Shown here piece after piece: positions 46,086-54,691 of a DNA stretch of 64,000 bases. The position numbers and the translations under genes were made by a program. How positions within the stretch are numbered: position 1 is the first letter of the stretch; each line of letters starts with the position of its first letter. The notes beneath the pieces were generated by a model. That model was given only the letters and a program-made list of their open reading frames with translations, did no database searches and was not told the DNA's origin. The stretch is from Bartonella sp. HY038 (GTDB lineage: Bacteria > Pseudomonadota > Alphaproteobacteria > Rhizobiales > Rhizobiaceae), in NCBI RefSeq assembly GCF_014117425.1, contig NZ_CP059725.1, positions 2,294,001 through 2,358,000 of the forward strand, in the 5' to 3' direction.

Positions 46086-47552
46086 TTATTCGCTTACACG
46101 AACTGTATAGGTGAGCGTGGCTTCGCTTTTTGGATCAACTTTAACCTTCCAAACAACATGTTTATCATCGCGCTTTTCATGGGCAATGTTTTCTTCCAAA
46201 ACTTCCCATTCGCCATAAAAACGCCTCGGTACTTCGACAATAACCGCCTCATCTTTGGTATTTTTAAAGGTAATTTCATTGGTGGTTTCAGAAGTAGAGC
46301 CAGATTTTATGCTTAAGCCAAATTTTTTGCTTTCTGTACTTTTCATTTGTGCAGAAATATCAAGTGCATTGCCAAACTTTAATCGCACCTTGGCATTGGG
46401 ATCAACATGGTCAATAATATTTTGACTTAAAAATACTGGACTGCCATTTTTATCCAAAGCAAAGCTTCTAATATTGCCACTTGGCAAAGGCATACCAAGA
46501 TTGGATTGTTTATCATTGGCAAAATCAAAATAAACGCCAATAGTGGCTTTTTGCTCGCCAAAAGAGCTCGACTTGCTATAGCTATAATCATTAGAATTGC
46601 TGCCTTCGCCGTCAAGAATATAATGCTTGACGACCGGTACTTCCACGCCATTTACCAAAGCTGCTTGCGTGTCAACTTCATGATTAAGGGTGACCGGCTG
46701 CGATATGGTATAGGAATTGTAATTGAAGGCAGCGCGATCTTCAAAAGATTGGTCGGCTAGCGTAATGCCGGGCTCTTCAATATCTATCCTTGTTTTACCC
46801 TTTTTTTCATAAGAACCAAAAACATCAGCTTTGCCCGCAATTATGGTTAATTTTGCATTTTGATAACTGATATCCGTATTATTTTTAATTGTTACCCAAC
46901 CCGTAAAAAGCATTTTGTCTTCGCTAGCATTAAGCTTTACCGCATATTCTGCACCCCAATCAAATCCTTTAGAAAGATAGGAAAGGTCAACGGTCTTTTT
47001 GCCCTCTTCACTGCTCATCACCTTGGCTAGCAAAGTTGGCTGGTCATATAGGTTTTGCGGTAAGCTGCCAAAATCAACGCGCACATCGGCAGGAAGACCG
47101 GCAGTAATTCTATCGGCATATTGCAAAATAAGGCCTGAATCATTTGATAGAATGGTTGCCTTTTCAGAGCGTTCTTCGCCATTTTTGTCGCGGCTAACAA
47201 TGGTGACTTGTTGGCCAACATATTTTGCCGTTAAATTGGCTGGAGTTAACTGATCAAAATGAAAGCTTTGTTGCAACATCTGGAGTTGTGTTTGCGCAGA
47301 ACTCAAAAAGGCTGTTTCCGGTCGTATCATGCGCGAAACATTACGAAAAGCAATGCTGTTGATACCTTCGCTAAGGTTAACATCGCGCTGCTCATGCACT
47401 AATGCGAGACTATCTTTATAAAGGGTAATTGCTATCTCTTTACTTGACTGAGCAGAAATTATTTGTTGATCCACCGTTTGTGCTGATGATTGGGTGATTG
47501 ATGCCACCAATAATGATGCACAACTGGCAAGAAGTATTTTTGACTGTTTCAT
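46086..47552 (-). CDS. DUF4139 secreted protein, copy 4 of tandem array (most divergent)
   Basis: 488 residues, signal peptide about 1-24 (MKQSKILLASCASLLVASI...SSAQ). The same architecture is present, but this copy differs most in the N-terminal block: KEIAITLYKDSLALVHEQRDVNL, AFRNVSRMIRPETAFL, QQSFHFDQLTPANLTAKYVGQQV. The central patches (DVFGSYEKKGKTRIDIEEPG and LDGEGSNSNDYSYSKSSS) are again unique. The conserved DUF4139 elements SNLGMPLPSGNIRSF, VPRRFYGEWEVLEENIAHEK and VWKVKVDPKSEATLTYTVR are intact. It appears not to have taken part in the recent sequence homogenisation seen among copies 1-3. Confidence 0.92.
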   Translation of the reverse strand: MKQSKILLASCASLLVASITQSSAQTVDQQIISAQSSKEIAITLYKDSLALVHEQRDVNLSEGINSIAFRNVSRMIRPETAFLSSAQTQLQMLQQSFHFDQLTPANLTAKYVGQQVTIVSRDKNGEERSEKATILSNDSGLILQYADRITAGLPADVRVDFGSLPQNLYDQPTLLAKVMSSEEGKKTVDLSYLSKGFDWGAEYAVKLNASEDKMLFTGWVTIKNNTDISYQNAKLTIIAGKADVFGSYEKKGKTRIDIEEPGITLADQSFEDRAAFNYNSYTISQPVTLNHEVDTQAALVNGVEVPVVKHYILDGEGSNSNDYSYSKSSSFGEQKATIGVYFDFANDKQSNLGMPLPSGNIRSFALDKNGSPVFLSQNIIDHVDPNAKVRLKFGNALDISAQMKSTESKKFGLSIKSGSTSETTNEITFKNTKDEAVIVEVPRRFYGEWEVLEENIAHEKRDDKHVVWKVKVDPKSEATLTYTVRVSE

Positions 47553-47588
47553 GAAATAATCCTCAACGTAAAAATGCTTAAATTATGA

Positions 47589-49046
47589 TTAATTACTCGT
47601 GCGTACCTTATAGGTGAGTACAGCTTCACTTTTGGGATCTACTTTTACGCGCCATATAACAGTATTGGCGCTGCGTTTTTGATGAGGAATATTTTCATTT
47701 AATATTTCCCAGTTTTTATAAAAATTAGTTGGAATTTCAACTACAACGGGCTCATCCTTAACGTTTTTAACCGTAAGTTGATTTGTTGTTTCATAACCTT
47801 TTCTTGAATCTAAACTCAAGCTAACCTTTTCGTGCTCTAAGGTTTTTGCATAGACTTTAACATCAAATGCATCGCCAAATTTCACCCGCACATTTTCTTT
47901 GTCAGCAGTGTGATCAATGCTATCTTCGCCGATAAAAAGTACATTGCCTTTGCTATCAGGCTTATAGGCTCTCAATACGCCTTTGGGTAAAGGCAAACCC
48001 AAATTGGATTCCTTATCATTTACAAAGTTAAAATAGACCCCAACTTTAAGTGGCACTCCTTCTTCATCCATATTATAGTGAGAATATATGCGCCTAGTCT
48101 CCTCAAGGCTATAATGTTTTTCGACTGGCACATTATCTGCGCTCATTAAAGCCACTTGTTTAATTTGATTATTATTTAATGTGGTTGGATGTGGCAAGGT
48201 ATAAAGATGATAGTCAAGCAGCGCTTCCTGCTGCATAGGTGTGAACATTACCATTACCTTATCCTGACTGCTTCCTCCAGCCCACTTATCTTTGTGAGCG
48301 TTAAGATCAACTTGATTAATATCACCAGCCACCAACTGTAATTTCGCGTCCTTATAAGATGTGCCACTATTATTTTGGAGTGTTACCCAACCTTTTAGGG
48401 AAATTCTATTTTCGTCATTGTTAAGCTCAGCAACATAGTCGGCTTTCCAGTTAAAGCCACCTGAAAGATAGGCAATCTTAACTTCTTTATTGCCTGTTTC
48501 TTCACTCATAATATCGGTGATGAGTGTTGGGCGATCGCGAAGATTGTGCGGCAAGGTATCAAATTTTATCCGCGCATCTTTTGGTAAACCAATTTCAATT
48601 CGGTCATTATATTTTAAAACAAGGCCGGAATTATTGGAAAGAAGGACCGCTTTTTCTGAATTTTCACTGCCGTCTTGGTTGAGCCTAACAATGGTAACTT
48701 CCTTACCTACATATTTTGCAGTTAAAGCGTCTGGCGTTAAAAGATCAAAATTGAAATTTTGCTCAATCACATAAAGTTTGGCATTGTCCTTAGTGGTCAT
48801 AATCGCCGTTTCAGGCTTAATCTTGCCGGAGACATCACGCAAAGCAAAATGATTAACGCCCTTTTGCAAATCAAGATCTCGAACTTCACGCACCAATGCC
48901 AAATTTTCATTATAAATGGTTACGGCAACTTCTTTTCGCGCATCGCCCGAGCTAACCTTTTCAGCGCTGGTTTGAGCTGAAGATTGAGCAATACTTGCAA
49001 TAAATAAGGTTGCACAGCTTGCAAGACATGTCGTAAAAATTTTCAT
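47589..49046 (-). CDS. DUF4139 secreted protein, copy 3 of tandem array
   Basis: 485 residues with a signal peptide (about 1-25, ending SSAQT). The N-terminal block is nearly identical to copy 2 at both protein and DNA level: for example the DNA over 48600-48780 differs from the matching stretch of copy 2 by only a handful of bases. It diverges sharply in the first central patch (QVDLNAHKDKWAGGSSQDKV) and second (SLEETRRIYSHYNMDEEG). C-terminal elements: NFVNDKESNLGLPLPKGVLRAY, VEIPTNFYKNWEILNENIPH and WRVKVDPKSEAVLTYKVR. A 36-base gap leads to copy 4, so readthrough is very likely. Confidence 0.93.
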   Translation of the reverse strand: MKIFTTCLASCATLFIASIAQSSAQTSAEKVSSGDARKEVAVTIYNENLALVREVRDLDLQKGVNHFALRDVSGKIKPETAIMTTKDNAKLYVIEQNFNFDLLTPDALTAKYVGKEVTIVRLNQDGSENSEKAVLLSNNSGLVLKYNDRIEIGLPKDARIKFDTLPHNLRDRPTLITDIMSEETGNKEVKIAYLSGGFNWKADYVAELNNDENRISLKGWVTLQNNSGTSYKDAKLQLVAGDINQVDLNAHKDKWAGGSSQDKVMVMFTPMQQEALLDYHLYTLPHPTTLNNNQIKQVALMSADNVPVEKHYSLEETRRIYSHYNMDEEGVPLKVGVYFNFVNDKESNLGLPLPKGVLRAYKPDSKGNVLFIGEDSIDHTADKENVRVKFGDAFDVKVYAKTLEHEKVSLSLDSRKGYETTNQLTVKNVKDEPVVVEIPTNFYKNWEILNENIPHQKRSANTVIWRVKVDPKSEAVLTYKVRTSN

Positions 49047-49095
49047 ATTATAATCCTTGCAGTTAAAGTTCGCACCAGTGCTAAATTACACTTCA

Positions 49096-50550
49096 TTAGC
49101 GAATACGGACTTTATAAATAAGTTTTTCGTTGCTTTCTGGCTGAACCTTTATTTTCCATAAGCCAATTTCTGAATTCTGCTTTTCATGAGAAAAATTTTC
49201 TTCTAATATCTTCCACTTACCATAGAAAAAGACTGGTATTTCAACCTCTACAGCTTCTCTTTTTGCATTCTTTATAATAACTTGATTGGTATATTCATAA
49301 ATTGAATCATCATTTGAGTTCGTACCTATTTTTTTAACCTCCAGTGATTTAGCATAAAGATTAACATCGAATGCATTACCAAATTTCATAGATATTTTTT
49401 CATTATTTGCGGTATGTTTGATGCTATCCTCACCGATGAATAACGCATTTCCTTGACTATCGGCCTTAAAGGCACGTACATTACCTTTAGGTATAGGTAT
49501 GCCTAAATTTGACTCTTTGTTATTAATTAAATTGAAATAAACACCAACTTCATATGGTTTTCCGTCACCATTAATAAAGTTTTGCTTTCTATCATCAAAA
49601 ACCTTGAGAATATCAGAAATGTAGCGTTTTTTAACTGGCACTTCATCAGCGCTCATCAAGGCTACTTGTTTGATTTGGTTATTATTTAATGTCGTGGCAT
49701 GAGGCAAAATATAAAGATGGTAATCCAGCAGTGACTCCTCTTCAATTTTTGATGGACCGGCTATCGTCATCAGAACCTCCATTTGTCCATCAACGCTTTG
49801 GTTTAAAGGTACAACTTTATTAACATCACCTGCAACCAGCTGTAATTTCGCGTCCTTATAAGATGTGCCACTATTATTTTGGAGTGTTACCCAACCTTTT
49901 AAGGAAATTCTATTTTCATCTTTGTTAAGTTCAGCAACATAGTCGGCTTTCCAGCTAAAGCCACCTGAAAGATAGGCAATGTTAACTTCTTTATTGCCTG
50001 TTTCTTCACTCATAATATCAGTGACCAGTGTTGGGCGGTCGCGAAGATTTTGCGGCAAAGCATCAAATTTTATTCGTGCATCTTTTGACAAACCAATTTC
50101 AATTCGGTCATTATATTTTAAAACAAGGCCGGAATTATTGGAAAGAAGGACTGCTTTTTCTGAATTTTCACTGCCGTCTTGGTTGAGCCTAACAATGGTA
50201 ACTTCCTTACCTACATATTTTGCAGTTAAAGCGTCTGGCGTTAAAAGGTCAAAATTAAAATTTTGTTCAATTACATAAAGCTTAGCATTGTCCTTAGTGG
50301 TCATAATCGCCGTTTCAGGCTTAATCATGCCGGAGACATCACGCAATGCAAAATGATTAACGCCCTTTTGCAAATCAAGATCGCGAACCTCACGCACCAG
50401 TGCCAAATCTTCATTGTAAATAGTAATGGCAATATCTTTGCCAGCATCACTGGTACTTACTTGCGCGTTTTGGTCTTGCGCAAAAGATTGAGTAATTGAG
50501 GTAAAGCAAAAGATTAAACTGTTCAAAAACAGCCAAGCTGCTTTTTTCAT
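49096..50550 (-). CDS. DUF4139 secreted protein, copy 2 of tandem array
   Basis: 484 residues with a differing signal peptide (about 1-24, LFLNSLIFCFTSITQSFAQ). Residues 35-240 are almost the same as in copy 3, whereas the central patches (NKVVPLNQSVDGQMEVLM and ISDILKVFDDRKQNFINGDG) and the C-terminal 150 residues (EVKKIGTNSNDDSIYEYTNQ, VEIPVFFYGKWKILEENFSH) differ. This block pattern points to gene conversion limited to the N-terminal half. It is preceded by a GC-rich RNA fold at the end of copy 1, and followed by copy 3 after 49 bases. Confidence 0.93.
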   Translation of the reverse strand: MKKAAWLFLNSLIFCFTSITQSFAQDQNAQVSTSDAGKDIAITIYNEDLALVREVRDLDLQKGVNHFALRDVSGMIKPETAIMTTKDNAKLYVIEQNFNFDLLTPDALTAKYVGKEVTIVRLNQDGSENSEKAVLLSNNSGLVLKYNDRIEIGLSKDARIKFDALPQNLRDRPTLVTDIMSEETGNKEVNIAYLSGGFSWKADYVAELNKDENRISLKGWVTLQNNSGTSYKDAKLQLVAGDVNKVVPLNQSVDGQMEVLMTIAGPSKIEEESLLDYHLYILPHATTLNNNQIKQVALMSADEVPVKKRYISDILKVFDDRKQNFINGDGKPYEVGVYFNLINNKESNLGIPIPKGNVRAFKADSQGNALFIGEDSIKHTANNEKISMKFGNAFDVNLYAKSLEVKKIGTNSNDDSIYEYTNQVIIKNAKREAVEVEIPVFFYGKWKILEENFSHEKQNSEIGLWKIKVQPESNEKLIYKVRIR

Positions 50551-50621
50551 AAGCCCCCCTTTAAAATGTCTTTATCGCAGGTTTCAAACGGTTTTATAAC
50601 TGTGAGTTGCTATTTCGTTTT

Positions 50622-50660
50622 GTTGCCCCGCAATTAGCGGGGCAACGAAAAGCTAATTGC
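50622..50660 (-). repeat. GC-rich hairpin overlapping a second inverted repeat at the copy-1 stop
   Basis: GTTGCCCCGC (50622-50631) pairs perfectly with GCGGGGCAAC (50637-50646), an unusually GC-rich stem here. A second pair, GCAATTAGC (50630-50638) with GCTAATTGC (50652-50660), overlaps its loop and the copy-1 stop codon. On the mRNA the four segments interleave (1:3 and 2:4), so the two stems are mutually exclusive or form a pseudoknot. No T-run follows. A ribosome ending copy 1 would cover segment 1 and so influence which stem forms. Confidence 0.6.
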
Positions 50661-52110
50661 TGGTGCGTACCTTATAGGTAAGTACACTCGAGCTCTTAGG
50701 GTCAACCTTTACTCTCCATACGGCAGAATAGGCACTGCGCTTTTCATGCGGAATATTCTCTTGCAGCACTTCCCAATTACTATAAAAATTTGCTGGAATT
50801 TCAACCACAACCGGCTCATCCTTAGCATTTTTAACCGTGAGTTCATTTGTAATTTCATAAATTGGGTTTGAATTTAAACTCAAGCCAACCTTTTTATGCT
50901 CCAAGGTTTTGCCGTAAACCTTAACATCGAAGGCATTGCCAAATTTCACCCGCACGGTTTCTTTATCAGCAGTGTGAGCAATGCTATCTTCACCGATAAA
51001 AAGCACATTGCCCTTACTATCAGGCTTATAGGCACGCAATACGCCTTCGGGTAAAGGCACGCCTAAATTGGATTCCTTATCATTTACAAAATTAAAATAG
51101 ACACCAACGGTAAGTGCTTGCCCTTCTTCATCGCTGTTATAGGTAGAAAAGGAACTGCTTGTAGCCGCAGCAATATAGCGCTTTTCGACCGGCACATTGT
51201 CTGCGCCCATCAAGGCCACTTGTTTGATTTGATTATTATTGAGCGTAGTTGGTTGCGGTAAACTATAAAGATGATAATCAAGGAAAGATTCTTCAGCCAT
51301 TTCCTCCTTAAATGGAGAGCTACGGGCTTGAACGTCATCTCCCCCACGAATTTCCGCACGTACATAGCCACGTGCTCTATTAATTTCACCTGCAACCAGT
51401 TGTAATTTGGCATCCTTAAAAGATGTGCCACTATTATTTTGTAAGGTAACCCAACCTTTTAACGAAATTCTATTTTCATCTTTGTTAAGTTCAGCAACAT
51501 AGTCGGCTTTCCAGCTAAAGCCACCTGAAAGATAGGCGATATTAACTTCCTTAGCTCCTTCCTCATCACTCATAATATCAGTGACCAGTGTTGGACGATC
51601 GCGAAGATTTTGCGGCAAGGCATCAAATTTTATTCGCGCATCCTTTGGCAAACCAATTTCAATACGGTCACTATATTTTAAAACAAGGCCAGAATTATTG
51701 GAAAGAATGGTGGCTTTTTCTGAATTTTCGCTACCATCTTGGTTGCGACTAACAATGGTAACTTCCTTACCGACATATTTTTCAGTCAAAGCTTCTGGTG
51801 TTAAAAGGTCAAAATTGAAATTTTGCTCAATCACATAAAGCTTAGCATTATCCTTGGTGGTCATAATGGCAGTTTCTGGCTTAATCATGCCAGAAACATC
51901 ACGCAACGCAAAATGATTAACGCCTTTTTGTAAATCAAGGTCGCGCACTTCACGCACCAATGCCAAATTTTCATTATAAATGGTAACTGCAACTTCTTTA
52001 CGCGCATCGCCCGAACTTACTTTTTCAGCGCTTGTTTGAGCCGAAGATTGGGCAATGCCTGCAATGAGCAAAGTTGCACAGCTTGCAAGTAGCATATTAG
52101 CCTTTTTCAT
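50653..52110 (-). CDS. DUF4139 secreted protein, copy 1 (first-transcribed) of tandem array
   Basis: 485 residues with a signal peptide (about 1-25, MKKANMLLASCATLL...SSAQT) and a strong ribosome site (AAGGAG). The conserved N-terminal block is residues 35-240 (VAVTIYNENLALVREVRDLD, VNHFALRDVSGMIKPETAIM, IEIGLPKDARIKFDALP). The first variable patch is 244-276 (NRARGYVRAEIRGGDDVQAR), the second 313-334 (IAAATSSSFSTYNSDEEG). The DUF4139 part continues to the end with SNLGVPLPEGVLRAYKPDSKG, VEIPANFYSNWEVLQENIPH and WRVKVDPKSSSVLTYKVR. Secreted, probably periplasmic or surface-bound beta-rich protein of unknown function. Its promoter should lie in 52111-52306. Confidence 0.93.
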   Translation of the reverse strand: MKKANMLLASCATLLIAGIAQSSAQTSAEKVSSGDARKEVAVTIYNENLALVREVRDLDLQKGVNHFALRDVSGMIKPETAIMTTKDNAKLYVIEQNFNFDLLTPEALTEKYVGKEVTIVSRNQDGSENSEKATILSNNSGLVLKYSDRIEIGLPKDARIKFDALPQNLRDRPTLVTDIMSDEEGAKEVNIAYLSGGFSWKADYVAELNKDENRISLKGWVTLQNNSGTSFKDAKLQLVAGEINRARGYVRAEIRGGDDVQARSSPFKEEMAEESFLDYHLYSLPQPTTLNNNQIKQVALMGADNVPVEKRYIAAATSSSFSTYNSDEEGQALTVGVYFNFVNDKESNLGVPLPEGVLRAYKPDSKGNVLFIGEDSIAHTADKETVRVKFGNAFDVKVYGKTLEHKKVGLSLNSNPIYEITNELTVKNAKDEPVVVEIPANFYSNWEVLQENIPHEKRSAYSAVWRVKVDPKSSSVLTYKVRTSN

Positions 52111-52306
52111 GAAGTCTCCTTAATAAAACAAAAATATCAATGTTTGATTTTTGTCATTAAAGGGAATGAATAAGACTTTTTTTCTGCATTTTTGCAGCAA
52201 AAATAAATTATTTTTAATAATTCAATAGATTTTTTTGCCATATTTTCTTAAAAATTAGCTGATATGTGCAGAATACTTCAATATCTGACATAGTCTTCTA
52301 AAATAA

Positions 52307-52337
52307 AAGGTGAGATAACATTTTGCCATCTCACCTT
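52307..52337 (-). terminator. Terminator of grpE
   Basis: Perfect ten-base arms AAGGTGAGAT / ATCTCACCTT with an 11-base loop; on the minus strand TTTATTTT follows. It separates grpE from the DUF4139 array, which must therefore have its own promoter. Confidence 0.9.
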
Positions 52338-52389
52338 AATAAAATAGTAATTTATCACTAACTATTTTTCATTGCCTATTTATCAGTGG

Positions 52390-53046
52390 CTATTTTTCAC
52401 TGACTGGCACATCTTTCGGCCCACCGGTTGTTACGCCAACTAATGCCGGGCGCAATACACGTTCACCAATCACATAACCATCTTGAATGATTTGAGCAAT
52501 GGTATTTGCTGGCTGTGATGGATCTGGCACTTCAAACATTGCTTGATGGAAGTTTGGATCAAATCGATCACCAATTTCACCAGCTTTGGTAATACCATAA
52601 CGCTCCATAGTGGTCTGCATCAAGCGTTCCGTCATTTCAACGCCTTCTGCAAGATTGCTCAAATTAGCATCGCCTTCGCGGGCATCAGCTGGAATCGCAG
52701 TTAATGCACGACCAAGATTATCGGACACGGCAAGCATGTCACGTGCAAAATTTGCAACCGCATAGGTTTTTGCATCATTTACATCGCGCGCAGTGCGGCG
52801 GCGCAAATTTTCCATTTCAGCAGCAACACGCAATAATTGGTCTTTTAAAGATGCGTTCTCATCTTGCAGCAAATCAATATTGCGTGCAGTGATAACACCT
52901 TCTTCATCTTCAATTTCCATGCGTTCTTCAGCCTTGCGTGTCTTTAAAAAGTCATCGGCAGCTTGCCTAAGCTCATCGCGATCCTTTGGATTTCTTAAAT
53001 CACGAGCGTTTTCAATGTTCTCGTCAACGTATTTTTCGTCAGACAT
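52390..53046 (-). CDS. grpE: Nucleotide exchange factor GrpE
   Basis: Co-chaperone releasing ADP from DnaK. 218 residues: a charged N-terminal tail, a long coiled coil (about 55-110; [30 protein letters not shown]), then the four-helix and beta-wing domain with [48 protein letters not shown] and [14 protein letters not shown]. The C-terminus is slightly extended, as in Rhizobiales. In relatives it often follows hrcA; here no hrcA precedes it within the window. Confidence 0.97.
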   Translation of the reverse strand: MSDEKYVDENIENARDLRNPKDRDELRQAADDFLKTRKAEERMEIEDEEGVITARNIDLLQDENASLKDQLLRVAAEMENLRRRTARDVNDAKTYAVANFARDMLAVSDNLGRALTAIPADAREGDANLSNLAEGVEMTERLMQTTMERYGITKAGEIGDRFDPNFHQAMFEVPDPSQPANTIAQIIQDGYVIGERVLRPALVGVTTGGPKDVPVSEK

Positions 53047-53380
53047 GTCAATTCCATTGTTTACAAATTTCTCTTACCCTCGATATCGATTTTTATAGCG
53101 CGAAAATCAAGGGCAAAACTATAAATTATATGCCGTTATAACAAATTTTACAGAAAATCCTATAAATTTGGTGATAATAACGTTTTTTTATGAAAAATAT
53201 TGCACCTCTTGGCTAAAAAGCTTATCCATATTACCATATTATTTTGACCAATTAAAATCTATCACGCATATATTAGACGTTAATCCACGATATAACCCTA
53301 ACAAAATTTTAATAAAAAATCCGCTATATTTAAGCCAAAAACAATGCCTAATATATAGCGAAATTAATTATAGGTTAGAT
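53047..53380. other. Divergent intergenic region, 334 bp
   Basis: Between grpE (minus) and the small gene at 53381. An open frame extends upstream to 53168, but its first 71 codons are AT-driven and unlike coding sequence. No CIRCE element is present here, so grpE is not obviously under HrcA. Confidence 0.4.
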
Positions 53381-53626
53381 ATGAAAAAAATCCGTATTGT
53401 TAAGACAGTTGACGGCATTGAAAAGGAAAATTACACAATACCTTTGTTTTTTGTTAATTTGTTAAGCAAAATTTTGCCCTCTAGTGGTATCGAAGGTATG
53501 CAAGAAAAAGGATTGGATATTTCAGCTTTAATAGAAGCTGCAAAAAACCAACAAGATTATAAAACAAAGCTTACTGTGATTGAAGGCAAAGACAAAACAA
53601 TTATTGATCTAAGTTTAGAACCTTAG
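53381..53626 (+). CDS. Small hypothetical protein
   Basis: Not recognised. 81 residues, beginning MKKIRIVKTVDGIEKENYTIP, with an amphipathic middle (LFFVNLLSKILPSSGIEGMQ, LDISALIEAAKN) and a beta-type end (KTKLTVIEGKDKTIIDLSLE). The start at 53381 is chosen because coding character begins there and TAGGTTAG precedes it. It lies 119 bases upstream of the LysR gene on the same strand. It has a beta-helix-helix-beta pattern and no signal peptide. Confidence 0.55.
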   Translation: MKKIRIVKTVDGIEKENYTIPLFFVNLLSKILPSSGIEGMQEKGLDISALIEAAKNQQDYKTKLTVIEGKDKTIIDLSLEP

Positions 53627-53745
53627 AAAATAAAGCAAAGACATTAAAACAAATTTTATTATAAAATTTCTTATGCGCTTTATTAAATATTTATGAGTGA
53701 TGCAAGTGCATGATGCCTTGCGCAAATTGCCTAAAAGGAAAACCT

Positions 53746-54669
53746 ATGGGCCTATTGACCAGAATGCGTTCTTTCATTGCCGTTGTTGAAGCTGAAGGGT
53801 TTTCAGCCGCAGGACGCAAAAGCGGTCGCTCCAAGGCGTTATTGTCAAAACAAGTACGCGAGCTTGAAGATATGCTTGGCGTTTTATTGCTTAACCGTAC
53901 CACAAGGCAATTATCCTTAACCGAAGCTGGACAATTATATTACCTTCGCGCCCATGATATTGTCCGCGAGATTGAAGATCTTGGCAATAGCGTTGCGGAG
54001 GCCACGGCAATCGTCCAAGGTAAGATAAAATTATCGGCGCCACATCCTTTTGCCGCATCACCGATAGGGCGATCATTAATTGATTTTTGCGAAGCAAATC
54101 CTAAAATAAATCTTGATATTCACGTTGAAGATCGTTTCATTGATTTGATTGATGAAGGTTTTGATGTTGCCATCCGCATCACACGTCTTGATGATTCCTC
54201 GTTAGTTGCGCGTAAATTAATGGATGTTTCGTCGATTGTATGTGCTTCACCTGCCTTACTAGAACGTCATGGCATACCAGAAACGCCAGAAGAGCTCACC
54301 AATTTGCCCTGTCTTGTTGATAGAAATAATCGTGGATTTAACAATTGGTTCTTTACCGACCTTAATGGCCATGAATATTCAATCCCCATTCATGGGCCAA
54401 TAGAAGTTAATAGCCCCTTTTTAACCCGAACAGCAGCGGTTACTGGACTTGGTCTTGCTCGCATGCCAGATTTTGTTGCCGAGGAAGAGATTAAGCGTGG
54501 TAATTTGCAAGAGGTGCTTGCTGATTATCGTTTGGGCGGTATCGGCATTTATGTCGTTTATCCCGATAGGCGTTATTTACCCACCCGCGTTCGATTGTTT
54601 TTGGATTTTATGGCAAAATGGTTTCGCGATTATAAAAACGCTAAGGATGTCGAAATTATAGACAGCTAG
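53746..54669 (+). CDS. LysR-family transcriptional regulator
   Basis: 307 residues. N-terminal winged helix-turn-helix: LTRMRSFIAVVEAEGFSAAGRK, KALLSKQVRELEDMLGVLLLNRTTRQLSLTEAG. The effector domain begins about residue 90 (GKIKLSAPHPFAASPIGRSL, DEGFDVAIRITRLDDSSLVARKL). The effector-domain motifs resemble the CrgA/DsdC-like group often controlling neighbouring oxidoreductase or efflux genes. Start at 53746 (AAAAGGAAA before it); an ATG at 53710 would add 12 unlikely residues. The next gene follows 22 bases downstream and could be cotranscribed. Confidence 0.92.
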   Translation: MGLLTRMRSFIAVVEAEGFSAAGRKSGRSKALLSKQVRELEDMLGVLLLNRTTRQLSLTEAGQLYYLRAHDIVREIEDLGNSVAEATAIVQGKIKLSAPHPFAASPIGRSLIDFCEANPKINLDIHVEDRFIDLIDEGFDVAIRITRLDDSSLVARKLMDVSSIVCASPALLERHGIPETPEELTNLPCLVDRNNRGFNNWFFTDLNGHEYSIPIHGPIEVNSPFLTRTAAVTGLGLARMPDFVAEEEIKRGNLQEVLADYRLGGIGIYVVYPDRRYLPTRVRLFLDFMAKWFRDYKNAKDVEIIDS

Positions 54670-54691
54670 ATAAGGTATAAAGGGGGCGGTT

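Noticed and set aside
47000-52000. Repeated plus-strand open frames of 84-99 codons opposite the DUF4139 genes
   Set aside because: They recur only because the minus-strand paralogues are alike; they are antisense shadows with no ribosome sites.
42917-52110. Lipobox-like LASC near the N-terminus of several DUF4139 copies
   Set aside because: The Cys is at residue 11, too close to the N-terminus for a lipoprotein signal, and the hydrophobic stretch continues past it to a normal signal peptidase I site (SSAQ).
53168-53380. Upstream extension of the small gene at 53381 to a 152-codon frame
   Set aside because: The first 71 codons have AT-driven composition without coding character, and a sensible start lies at 53381.
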